From NCBI GenBank assembly GCA_021816505.1, contig JAKAXS010000146.1, positions 1 to 6,932 on the forward strand: 6,932 nucleotides of DNA. Direction: 5' to 3'. Below are positions 1 through 6,932 of this stretch, piece after piece. Position 1 is the stretch's first letter; every line of letters starts with the position of its first letter. Under the pieces are notes generated by a model. The model was not told the DNA's origin. It ran no database searches and saw only the letters and a list, made by a program, of their open reading frames with translations. Source of the DNA: Pseudomonadota bacterium (GTDB taxonomy: Bacteria > Pseudomonadota > Alphaproteobacteria > Rhizobiales > Hyphomicrobiaceae). The translations under genes were made by a program, and so were the position numbers.

Positions 1-811
<811 letters not shown>

Positions 812-884
812 TCCTGAACTGAACTTCGAGAATGCCGGCGATCTGAAGCCGGGGATGATTACGAGAGACTGAAGGAGAGCCGAG

Positions 885-2093
<1,209 letters not shown>

Positions 2094-2099
2094 GCATCA

Positions 2100-2145
2100 T
2101 TCCCTCTCCCCGTTCTTACGGGGAGAGGGTCAGGGTGAGGGGCAG
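2100..2145 (+). repeat. Palindromic repeat, copy A
   Basis: Seven bases after the tuf stop, a perfect 12-bp stem (2102-2113 with 2118-2129) closes a four-base TCTT loop. It is followed by a GGGTGAGGGGCAG tail (2133-2145). The same unit recurs in inverted orientation at 2216-2268. The 13-base tail is a perfect reverse complement of 2216-2228. Palindromes with CTCTCCCC/GGGGAGAG arms and a GTGAGGGG tail are common interspersed repeats in Rhizobiales genomes, which is recalled knowledge and was not searched. Such a hairpin at a 3' end may also stabilise the tuf mRNA. Confidence 0.8.
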
Positions 2146-2179
2146 CATCCGCACGAGGTTAGCGGGTGCTGCCCTTTTT
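2141..2179 (+). terminator. Intrinsic terminator after tuf
   Basis: A 12-bp stem pairs 2141-2152 with 2162-2173, containing a single G-U wobble (2148/2166) and a nine-base loop. One C and five T residues follow (2175-2179). This is the expected form of a Rho-independent terminator on the + strand, 48 bases after the tuf stop. Its first five bases overlap the 13-base tail of repeat copy A, so long-range pairing of the two repeat copies would compete with the terminator stem. The most likely role is the end of the str-type transcript. Confidence 0.75.
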
Positions 2180-2215
2180 CGTTGGTTCGGCACCAAGCGA
2201 CAGCAGAGCCAGAAC

Positions 2216-2268
2216 CTGCCCCTCACCCCAGCCCTCTCCCCGTCAAGTGCAGGGACGGGGAGAGGGAG
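2216..2268 (-). repeat. Palindromic repeat, copy B (inverted)
   Basis: This is the second copy of the unit at 2100-2145, in opposite orientation. It begins with CTGCCCCTCACCC (2216-2228), the exact reverse complement of 2133-2145. It continues with a 13-bp perfect stem (2232-2244 with 2254-2266) and a nine-base loop. The two copies differ mainly in loop length and content. Together they form a large nested inverted repeat around the tuf terminator. Short open frames through this DNA give low-complexity Pro/Ser/Arg peptides of the PHPSPLP type and are translation artefacts of the repeat. Confidence 0.8.
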
Positions 2269-2295
2269 ATTGCGTAGATCTTGCGCGGACGATTG

Positions 2296-2327
2296 CGGCG
2301 CGCCATCGTTGGATGGCGCGCCGTTTT
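2296..2327 (+). terminator. Terminator-like hairpin just before the YbjQ-family gene
   Basis: A perfect 12-bp stem (2296-2307 with 2312-2323) with a four-base GTTG loop is followed at once by TTTT (2324-2327) and then GCTTT. It is strong, GC-rich and oriented for the + strand. The last T lies only five bases before the GGAGG ribosome-binding site (2333-2337) of the next gene. It could be a backstop terminator for tuf read-through, an attenuator in the leader of the downstream gene, or both. No alternative antiterminator fold or leader peptide was recognised. Confidence 0.65.
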
Positions 2328-2342
2328 GCTTTGGAGGCCACC

Positions 2343-2666
2343 ATGATCGTCGTCACGACCAACGAACTGCAGGGTTATCGGGTGGTGAAACAGCTGGGGC
2401 TGGTGCGTGGGCTTTCGGTGCGGTCGCGATCGATCGTTGGGAATCTGGGCGCGTCGATTCAGATCGTGTTCGGTGGCAACATCTCCGTCTATACCAAGCT
2501 GGCCGACGAGGCGCGGGCCGAGGCGCTGCAACTTTTGGAGCAGCACGCCGCGGCGATGGGTGCGAATGCCGTGCTCGCGATGCGCTACGATGCGAACGAG
2601 ATGGCCTCGGCCGTGACCGAGGTGCTGGCCTACGGGTCGGCCGTGGTGGTTGAGAAGATCGCCTAG
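2343..2666 (+). CDS. YbjQ/UPF0145 family protein (heavy-metal-binding-like domain)
   Basis: This is a 107-residue single-domain protein without signal peptide or membrane segment, so probably cytoplasmic. It matches the YbjQ (UPF0145) pattern: N-terminal VVTTNELQGYRVVKQLGLVRG, a central GGNISVYTK followed by the helix EARAEALQLLEQHAAAMGANAV, then AMRYD, and the C-terminal strand EVLAYGSAVVVEK. The family is often labelled heavy-metal-binding, but its biochemical role is poorly established. No Cys is present and the only His is H68, so metal binding is not supported by residues visible here. ATG at 2343 is chosen because GGAGG lies five bases upstream and the family pattern begins directly there. 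Longer in-frame starts (from 2166) run through the repeat and hairpin DNA and are rejected. The gene stands alone, between the terminator-like hairpin and a 241-base gap before the autotransporter. Its promoter was not identified. Confidence 0.88.
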   Translation: MIVVTTNELQGYRVVKQLGLVRGLSVRSRSIVGNLGASIQIVFGGNISVYTKLADEARAEALQLLEQHAAAMGANAVLAMRYDANEMASAVTEVLAYGSAVVVEKIA

Positions 2667-2907
2667 CGGCTAAATTTGTTTCCACATCTCACGCACAGAA
2701 TCGCCATGCCAATTGCGGCGGGCACGCAGTTTATGGTACGCATGAAGTTATTCTGCGTACGAATCGAATTGTCGGCTGTTGCCACAGGTTCGTTGCCTCC
2801 CCCTTCTGTGCCATTCCGTAGCGTCATTCCTGCGTGTCGTTTGAGGCCTCCCGACCGAGTGGGGCTGTTCAAGCGCGCATTGGCGCGCCGCTGCGGAGAT
2901 TGCTGCG
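2667..2907. other. Intergenic region upstream of the autotransporter
   Basis: No convincing gene is present: short frames on both strands lack family likeness and good start signals. The one clear structure is a 7-bp inverted repeat GTACGCA (2736-2742) / TGCGTAC (2754-2760) around an 11-base AT-richer spacer. This could be an operator or a weak hairpin. The region is more AT-rich than the flanking genes between about 2676 and 2775, as expected for a promoter, but no confident -35/-10 pair was found. Confidence 0.5.
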
Positions 2908-5478
2908 ATGTTTGGCCGGGGGATTGGGGTGCGGTTCGTCAGGCGCGCCGCGTCGTGCTGTTTGCCAGTTCTTATTGCTGCGATATTCGCGACCGTGTTT
3001 CAGGCACGTAGCGCGGAAGCTGGATCGTGTCCTGGGACAACGACGTCCGGCTCTCTGAGCGGTAACGGCACGATAGGCACTTGCGCAGCGGGAGCGTTGA
3101 TTTCCACGAATGGTTTCGAGATCAACTTCTCGCCAGTTGGTACTTTTACGATAAGACACAGGATATTCGGAGGGTTCACTAACGGAACGCCAAGCTGTAC
3201 TGGCTTCGGATGCGGCGCCAGCAGCGCTGGTGCCGGGGGGTGTAATCCGGGGTTTTCTTGCGACTTCACGTATCAATATACCGATGGAAGCGCACAGTCG
3301 GTGACCGTGTTGTTCGACATCGATCTGGTTGGCGCGGTGACGGCTTCGGTTTCGGGCTCGACGTTTGACAATCCTCAACTGCAGCCGCAGACAATCACAT
3401 TCAATCAGCCGCCCGATCAGGTGTTTGGAACGACGCCCACGTTATCGGCGTCGGCGAACTCAATGCTCCCAGTGACGTTTTCTTCGTCGACGATGGGTGT
3501 GTGTACGATCAGCGGGGGCGGGACACTGGCTTTCAATACGACAGGCTCGTGCACTATCAACGCCGATCAGGCGGGTGACGGCACATACGTGGCCGCGTCA
3601 CAGGTCAGTCGGACCTTCACCGTCACCGCCGGCTCGATCGTAGCGCCGACGATCACGAGCACGGTGGGCGGCAATGGCCAGGCGACCATCAGCTTCACGG
3701 CTGGCTCCAGCGGCGGCGCGACGGTGACGAATTACGAGGCCACGTCCAGCCCCGGCGGGATCACGGCCACCTCGATGTCGTCGCCCATCACCGTGACGGG
3801 ACTTTCGAACGGAACGCCCTACACGTTCACCGTTCGGGCATTGACGTCGGGTGGTCCGCAGACGGCTTCAGCGGCATCAGGTTCGGTGACGCCGAGTTCG
3901 GGGCTGCTCAGCCAGACGATCTTGTTTCATGTCCCGCAACGGGTAGGGAGTCAGACGACGTCGCTTACGATCAATGCTTCGGCGTCGTCCAATTTGCCGG
4001 TGACTTATTCGATATCGGGGCCGAGTTCGTCCATTTGCTCGGTTTTGGGTAACGTGGTCACCTTTGCACTTCAAGGGGAGTGCATCATTCTGGCGAACCA
4101 GGCGGGTGACTCAATGTTTGCCGCCGCACCCGAGGTGCGCCGGACAGTGCGCCGAGGCGACCATGCGCTGAACAATTCGCCTCAAACTCAGCAGACCAAG
4201 ACCGCTTCGTCGAGGGTGATCGCGGGCACCACCAGTAATTCGATCATCTCCGTGGCGGCAGGTAGGAATATCTCTATCCAACGCTTTACCAAGAGCCAAA
4301 GCAACGTCGGTATCCAGGGACCCGGTTCGCCCGGCGCGACTTTTTTCGGAGAAGGCAGCGGCGCCGCATTTGGATTTGCGGGGACGCCAGGTGCGGGTGC
4401 TCCGGCGCGCATCGGATTTGGCGCAGCGCTTGCCGGTCATTTCACGGGTGGCCAAGCGAACCTTGATGGCGACCCGTTTCATTATGCGAGCGCGTTTGAA
4501 GCGCGCAATGGCCGCGATGCCGGCGACGAGCGCTTCGGCGGCACGGCGTTCGCGGTGAACGGTCCGATGCGCCTATCGGGCGATCTGAGCAACGGGTCGC
4601 GGTTGAACTTCGCCGCATCGTTGAGCCAGGCGACGCAGTATGTCGACCAGGTCAAGGCCGCGTCGGCCTTGTCGCCTGGCGAGGTTGCGACCAACATGCG
4701 AACCACGCCCAATCCGTTCGACGTCTGGATCGAAGGCAAGTTCACCGATCTCAAGGTTCAAGGCAGCGATGGCCGATTTGGCACCGTCGGGATCGGCGCC
4801 GACTACTTGTTCACGCCGAAGTTCCTGGCTGGCCTGATGATCCAATTCGACGATACCGAACTCGAAAACGATCAGACGGAGTCCGGTGGACGCGGCTGGC
4901 TCGCGGGGCCATATGCGGCTGTCCGGCTGGATCAGAACATCATCGTGCATGGACGCTTCGGCTGGGGCGAGGCCGACAAGAGCCTGACCATGGGCGGCGT
5001 CACGGACAAGTTCGGATCGACGCGCTGGCTGGCTAGCGGCACCATCAGCGGGGCCTGGGCGCAAGGGCCGTGGACGTTCTCCCCATCGGCGACAATCGCT
5101 TACATGCAAGACACGACCGAGGGCTACACGGATATTGTCGGCAACGTCATGCCTGAGCTGCGCTTCGGCACGGGGCAGGCACTAGCCGGTCCGGAAGTGA
5201 GCTATTCGTGGCACGCGCGGCCTGGCTTTATCGTGGTGCCCAGAATAGGCAGTCAGGTGATGTGGACGTTTACCGAGGACGTTTCGTTATCGGGCGGCGG
5301 GGCGATCGACGGTGAGCCGTCGGGGCCGTCCGGTGTCCGCGGTCGGGTCGATCTGGGGCTCGCGCTGCTGTTGAAGGAAGGGACGGCGATCGATCTGACG
5401 GGTAGCTACGATGGCGTGGGCGTCTCCGACTACGAGGCTGTGACGGGCCGGGCCATGCTACGGGTGCCGCTGAACTAG
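2908..5478 (+). CDS. Autotransporter with Ig-like/FN3 passenger and C-terminal beta-barrel
   Basis: This is an 856-residue type V secreted protein, predicted to cross the inner membrane by Sec and anchor in the outer membrane through its C-terminal barrel. Residues 1-38 form a signal peptide: a basic N-region (VRFVRR), a hydrophobic core (about 19-31) and an AEA cleavage site before Gly39. Residues 39-155 are Cys-rich and unrecognised. Residues 161-240 form an Ig-like/MBG-type module (QTITFNQ to RTFTV) with Cys199 and Cys215. Residues 244-329 resemble fibronectin type III (TVTGLSNGTPYTFTVRA). Residues 336-416 are a second, diverged copy of the first module with Cys377 and Cys392. About 417-600 is a Gly/Ala/Ser/Gln-rich linker. 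About 604-856 is the autotransporter barrel (PFDVWIEGKFTDL, then alternating strands). The protein ends LRVPLN, lacking the usual terminal Phe/Trp. The start follows GGAG at 2895-2898 by nine bases. No protease triad or ligand is recognised; an adhesin-like surface role is inference. It interrupts a housekeeping cluster, suggesting acquisition. Confidence 0.9.
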   Translation: MFGRGIGVRFVRRAASCCLPVLIAAIFATVFQARSAEAGSCPGTTTSGSLSGNGTIGTCAAGALISTNGFEINFSPVGTFTIRHRIFGGFTNGTPSCTGFGCGASSAGAGGCNPGFSCDFTYQYTDGSAQSVTVLFDIDLVGAVTASVSGSTFDNPQLQPQTITFNQPPDQVFGTTPTLSASANSMLPVTFSSSTMGVCTISGGGTLAFNTTGSCTINADQAGDGTYVAASQVSRTFTVTAGSIVAPTITSTVGGNGQATISFTAGSSGGATVTNYEATSSPGGITATSMSSPITVTGLSNGTPYTFTVRALTSGGPQTASAASGSVTPSSGLLSQTILFHVPQRVGSQTTSLTINASASSNLPVTYSISGPSSSICSVLGNVVTFALQGECIILANQAGDSMFAAAPEVRRTVRRGDHALNNSPQTQQTKTASSRVIAGTTSNSIISVAAGRNISIQRFTKSQSNVGIQGPGSPGATFFGEGSGAAFGFAGTPGAGAPARIGFGAALAGHFTGGQANLDGDPFHYASAFEARNGRDAGDERFGGTAFAVNGPMRLSGDLSNGSRLNFAASLSQATQYVDQVKAASALSPGEVATNMRTTPNPFDVWIEGKFTDLKVQGSDGRFGTVGIGADYLFTPKFLAGLMIQFDDTELENDQTESGGRGWLAGPYAAVRLDQNIIVHGRFGWGEADKSLTMGGVTDKFGSTRWLASGTISGAWAQGPWTFSPSATIAYMQDTTEGYTDIVGNVMPELRFGTGQALAGPEVSYSWHARPGFIVVPRIGSQVMWTFTEDVSLSGGGAIDGEPSGPSGVRGRVDLGLALLLKEGTAIDLTGSYDGVGVSDYEAVTGRAMLRVPLN

Positions 5479-5611
5479 AGGAAGAGACCGGCATCTTGCG
5501 TGGCCGTGCCAAAATTTGCGGTTGAGGCGGTGACAAAGCGGCGGACATCGGCTAAGCATGCCCGCCCATCCCCCAAGCAAGGACGGGCAGACGGCGCCGA
5601 TTGGCGTTCGT
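5479..5611. other. Gap between autotransporter and tRNA-Trp: hairpin and possible promoter
   Basis: A stem-loop pairs 5559-5567 with 5581-5589 (TGCCCG/CGGGCA, one internal mismatch, then CC/GG). It has no T-run, so it is not a standard intrinsic terminator. A weak promoter candidate for the tRNA-Trp-secE transcript is GTGACA (5530-5535), 17 bases before TAAGCA (5553-5558). The -35 matches five of six sigma-70 positions and the -10 is poor. No other gene is visible. Confidence 0.35.
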
Positions 5612-5687
5612 AGGGGTGTAGCTCAATTGGTAGAGCGTCGGTCTCCAAAACCGAAGGTCGGGGGTTCGAGCCCCTCCGCCCCTGCCA
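5612..5687 (+). tRNA. tRNA-Trp (CCA anticodon)
   Basis: This is a 76-base cloverleaf including an encoded 3' CCA. The acceptor stem AGGGGTG pairs with CGCCCCT (one G-U). The D-arm is GCTC/GAGC with an AATTGGTA loop. The anticodon stem TCGGT/ACCGA encloses CTCCAAA, with the anticodon CCA at 5645-5647 reading UGG. The variable loop is AGGTC. The T-arm GGGGG/CCCTC (one G-U) encloses TTCGAGC. The discriminator is G73, the usual identity base for bacterial tRNA-Trp. Position directly upstream of secE-nusG is the conserved bacterial arrangement, and co-transcription with secE followed by processing is likely. Confidence 0.97.
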
Positions 5688-5790
5688 TCTGAATTTGGTA
5701 CAGCCGATCCAGCGAAGGGCGCCGGACCGGCTTAAGGGCGTCGCTTTGTGCGGCGCTATGTCGCATGGCGCCCGCTGGGAAATTGGCTCG

Positions 5791-5988
5791 ATGGCGAAGT
5801 ATAACCCGTTCTCATTCATCCAAGAGGTGCGGCAGGAAGTCGGCAAGGTAACTTGGCCGACGTGGAAGGAAGTTTGGATCACCACCCTCATGGTGTTGAT
5901 CATGGTGACGCTCGCGTCGATCTTCTTTCTTCTGGCGGATCAGGTTTTGGGTTGGGTCGTCGGGCAGATCTTGCAGCTCGGCCGCTAA
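5791..5988 (+). CDS. secE: Preprotein translocase subunit SecE
   Basis: SecE is the small essential subunit that clamps SecY in the SecYEG channel of the inner membrane. The product has 65 residues, the short single-span form usual outside enterobacteria. An amphipathic segment (about 7-19, FSFIQEVRQEVGK) is followed by the family hallmark VTWPTWKEV (20-28). One membrane span follows (about 30-49, ITTLMVLIMVTLASIFFLLA), then a short hydrophobic tail. The frame is open upstream to ATG 5695 and also has ATG 5758, but that extension has no SecE similarity and the homologous protein begins at MAKYNPF. A modest GGGA (5777-5780) lies ten bases before ATG 5791. It sits 103 bases after tRNA-Trp and 51 bases before nusG, the standard secE-nusG pair. 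Confidence 0.95.
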   Translation: MAKYNPFSFIQEVRQEVGKVTWPTWKEVWITTLMVLIMVTLASIFFLLADQVLGWVVGQILQLGR

Positions 5989-5991
5989 TGC

Positions 5992-6012
5992 GTGACGCGG
6001 TTTTCGCGTCAC
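5992..6012 (+). other. Hairpin between secE and nusG
   Basis: A perfect 8-bp stem (5992-5999 with 6005-6012) with a GTTTT loop begins four bases after the secE stop and ends 27 bases before the first nusG ATG. It has no trailing T-run, so it is more likely an mRNA-processing or stability element than a terminator. Its function is not shown by the sequence. Confidence 0.5.
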
Positions 6013-6039
6013 CGATGAGCCGGGGTAGTTGAACTTCAG

Positions 6040-6603
6040 ATGATAGCGCAGGCAGAGACCCAGACGATGGCGAAGCGCTGGTACATTGTGCACGCCTACA
6101 CGAACTTTGAGCGGAAAGTGGCCGACGCGATCAAGGAACGCGCGAAGGCTGCAGGGATCGCCCACCTCTTCGACGAGGTGATGGTGCCGACCGAGGAAGT
6201 CGTGGAGGTCAAGCGGGGCAAGAAGATCCAGGCGGAGCGCAAGTTCCTGCCGGGCTACGTCCTCGTAAAGATGGAAATGACGGACCCCGCGTTCGTCCTG
6301 ATCAAGAACACGCCCAAGGTCACCGGTTTCCTTGGGGCCGACAACAAGCCGGTTGCGATCTCCGATGACGAGGCAATGCGCATCCTCAATCAGGTGAAGG
6401 AGGGCGTTGAACGGCCCAAGCCTTCGATCACCTTCGAGATCGGCGAGCAGGTGAAGGTCGCGGACGGTCCGTTCGCTTCGTTCTCCGGGCACGTGGAAGA
6501 GGTCGACGAGGAACGGGCGCGGCTCAAGGTTGCCGTGTCGATCTTCGGTCGTCCGACTCCTGTCGAACTTGAGTTCGGTCAGGTGGAGAAGGTGCCGGCC
6601 TGA
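6040..6603 (+). CDS. nusG: Transcription termination/antitermination factor NusG
   Basis: NusG binds RNA polymerase through its NGN domain, suppresses pausing, and through its KOW domain contacts Rho or ribosomal protein S10. The product has 187 residues from ATG 6040, near the usual 176-190. The NGN domain begins at RWYIVHAYTNFERKVA (13-28) and includes VPTEEVVEVKRGKK (49-62), ERKFLPGYVLVKMEM (66-80) and IKNTPKVTGFLG (88-99). The KOW domain follows (about 133-185): FEIGEQVKVADGPFASFSGHVEEVD and VSIFGRPTPVELEFGQVEKV. A second in-frame ATG at 6067 (MAKRWY) would give 178 residues. Many homologues start there. Neither start has a strong Shine-Dalgarno: GGGG at 6022-6025 is 14 bases before the first, and AGGCAGAG-like bases precede the second. 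The start therefore remains open. It forms an operon with secE and probably reads on toward rplK. Confidence 0.96.
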   Translation: MIAQAETQTMAKRWYIVHAYTNFERKVADAIKERAKAAGIAHLFDEVMVPTEEVVEVKRGKKIQAERKFLPGYVLVKMEMTDPAFVLIKNTPKVTGFLGADNKPVAISDDEAMRILNQVKEGVERPKPSITFEIGEQVKVADGPFASFSGHVEEVDEERARLKVAVSIFGRPTPVELEFGQVEKVPA

Positions 6604-6809
6604 CGGGCGGTGAGCTTCGAACTGCGAGACGAGACGACGACGAATTCCGGCTGAACAGGCCGGAGGCCGCAAAGGGATCCGATTGGCGATTGCCTTGAAG
6701 ACCTGAAGCGGCGAGTGCGGGAGGGATCGCCGGGCGACCGGAAATCCCGCGGACCGCTAACCCTGGAAGGACCATCCGGTTCCTTCCGTATGACAGTAGG
6801 GGACGCCAT
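6604..6809 (+). promoter_or_regulatory. Structured leader upstream of rplK
   Basis: The 206-base gap between nusG and rplK has no gene but contains three stem-loops. The first pairs 6646-6652 with 6658-6664 (TCCGGCT/GGCCGGA, one G-U). The second has an outer stem GCGGGA/TCCCGC (6717-6722 with 6745-6750) enclosing a small TCGC/GCGA hairpin (6727-6730 with 6734-6737). The third pairs GGAAGGA with TCCTTCC (6765-6771 with 6781-6787) and sits 10 bases before the AGGGGA ribosome-binding site (6798-6803). None has a T-run. In E. coli, L1 represses translation of rplKA by binding this leader. A similar role here is inference, and a promoter for rplK within the gap is also possible. Confidence 0.45.
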
Positions 6810-6932
6810 ATGGCGAAGAAGATAGACGGCTACATCAATCTGCAAGTGAATGCAGGGCAGGCTAACCCCTCGCCCCCGATCGGACCTGCGCTGGGTCAGC
6901 GCGGCGTCAACATCATGGAGTTCTGCAAGGCC
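6810..6932 (+). CDS. rplK: Ribosomal protein L11, N-terminal part (3' end outside window)
   Basis: L11 binds 23S rRNA in the GTPase-associated centre, where EF-G and EF-Tu act and where RelA senses uncharged tRNA. Only the first 41 codons are present, about 29% of a roughly 142-residue protein. The N-terminal domain signature is clear: MAKKIDGYINLQV, then ANPSPPIGPALGQRGVNIMEFCKA (residues 18-41), including the Pro-Pro pair (22-23) linked to thiostrepton sensitivity. The start is supported by AGGGGA (6798-6803) six bases upstream. Gene order nusG-rplK is the common bacterial one, and rplA would be expected next. Confidence 0.97.
   Translation, partial: MAKKIDGYINLQVNAGQANPSPPIGPALGQRGVNIMEFCKA

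Noticed and set aside
2100..2268. CRISPR array
   Set aside because: Only two copies exist, they are inverted relative to each other, and no regular direct-repeat spacing is seen.
2166..2342. N-terminal extension of the YbjQ-family protein from ATG 2166
   Set aside because: The extension translates repeat B and the 2296-2327 hairpin. The family pattern and a good GGAGG site support ATG 2343.
2135..2653. Plus-strand frame across the terminator and the YbjQ-family gene
   Set aside because: It runs through repeat and hairpin DNA and then reads the YbjQ-family gene in the wrong frame.
3010..3030. Possible lipoprotein signal near Cys41 of the autotransporter
   Set aside because: The residues before Cys41 are A-G-S, lacking the Leu/Val at -3 of a lipobox. 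The AEA motif before Gly39 fits signal peptidase I better.
4573..5109. Minus-strand frame opposite the barrel domain of the autotransporter
   Set aside because: It is a shadow of a coherent signal-peptide-to-barrel protein on the other strand, with no recognisable domain.
5695..5790. N-terminal extension of SecE from ATG 5695 or 5758
   Set aside because: The added residues are unlike SecE, and the first site lies only eight bases after the tRNA 3' end.
5475..5903. Minus-strand frame across tRNA-Trp and the start of secE
   Set aside because: It covers a clear tRNA gene antisense, so it cannot be supported as coding.

Overview
This window reads as a conserved translation/secretion/transcription block of an alphaproteobacterium, interrupted by a short accessory insert. 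I infer Hyphomicrobiales, perhaps near Bradyrhizobium or Xanthobacteraceae. The grounds are GC-rich coding with strong third-position G/C, alphaproteobacterial-looking EF-G, SecE and NusG, a Trp tRNA directly upstream of secE, a CCCTCTCCCC...GGGGAGAGGG palindromic repeat of a kind common in these genomes, and an autotransporter of the Ig-like/FN3 type frequent in Bradyrhizobium-like bacteria. No rRNA or taxonomic marker is present, so genus is not claimed.

Layout, all on the + strand: the 3' end of fusA (1-811), then tuf (885-2093). A 249-base gap follows. It holds two inverted copies of a palindromic repeat, an intrinsic terminator between them, and a second terminator-like hairpin. Next come a small YbjQ-family gene (2343-2666), a 241-base gap, and an 856-residue autotransporter (2908-5478). 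After a short gap lie tRNA-Trp (5612-5687), secE (5791-5988), nusG (6040-6603), a structured leader, and the first 41 codons of rplK (6810-6932, cut by the window end).

The core genes serve gene expression and export. EF-G and EF-Tu drive elongation, SecE is the small subunit of the SecYEG channel, NusG is the RNA polymerase elongation factor that can couple to the ribosome, and L11 is in the ribosomal GTPase-associated centre. The autotransporter would use SecYEG to reach the periplasm, but that does not imply co-regulation. Terminators after tuf and the separate start signals suggest that the two accessory genes are transcribed independently.

The most interesting points are these. (1) EF-Tu has an unusual, five-residue-longer switch I region in place of the near-universal GITI core. 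(2) tuf uses ACG for 25 of 29 threonines, while neighbouring fusA mixes ACG and ACC evenly. (3) The order fusA-tuf followed by tRNA-Trp-secE-nusG-rplK looks like a join of the classical tufA and tufB neighbourhoods. (4) An intrinsic-terminator-like hairpin abuts the ribosome-binding site of the YbjQ-family gene. (5) The autotransporter passenger is cysteine-rich. I see no CRISPR array, transposase, phage gene or clear new multi-gene system.
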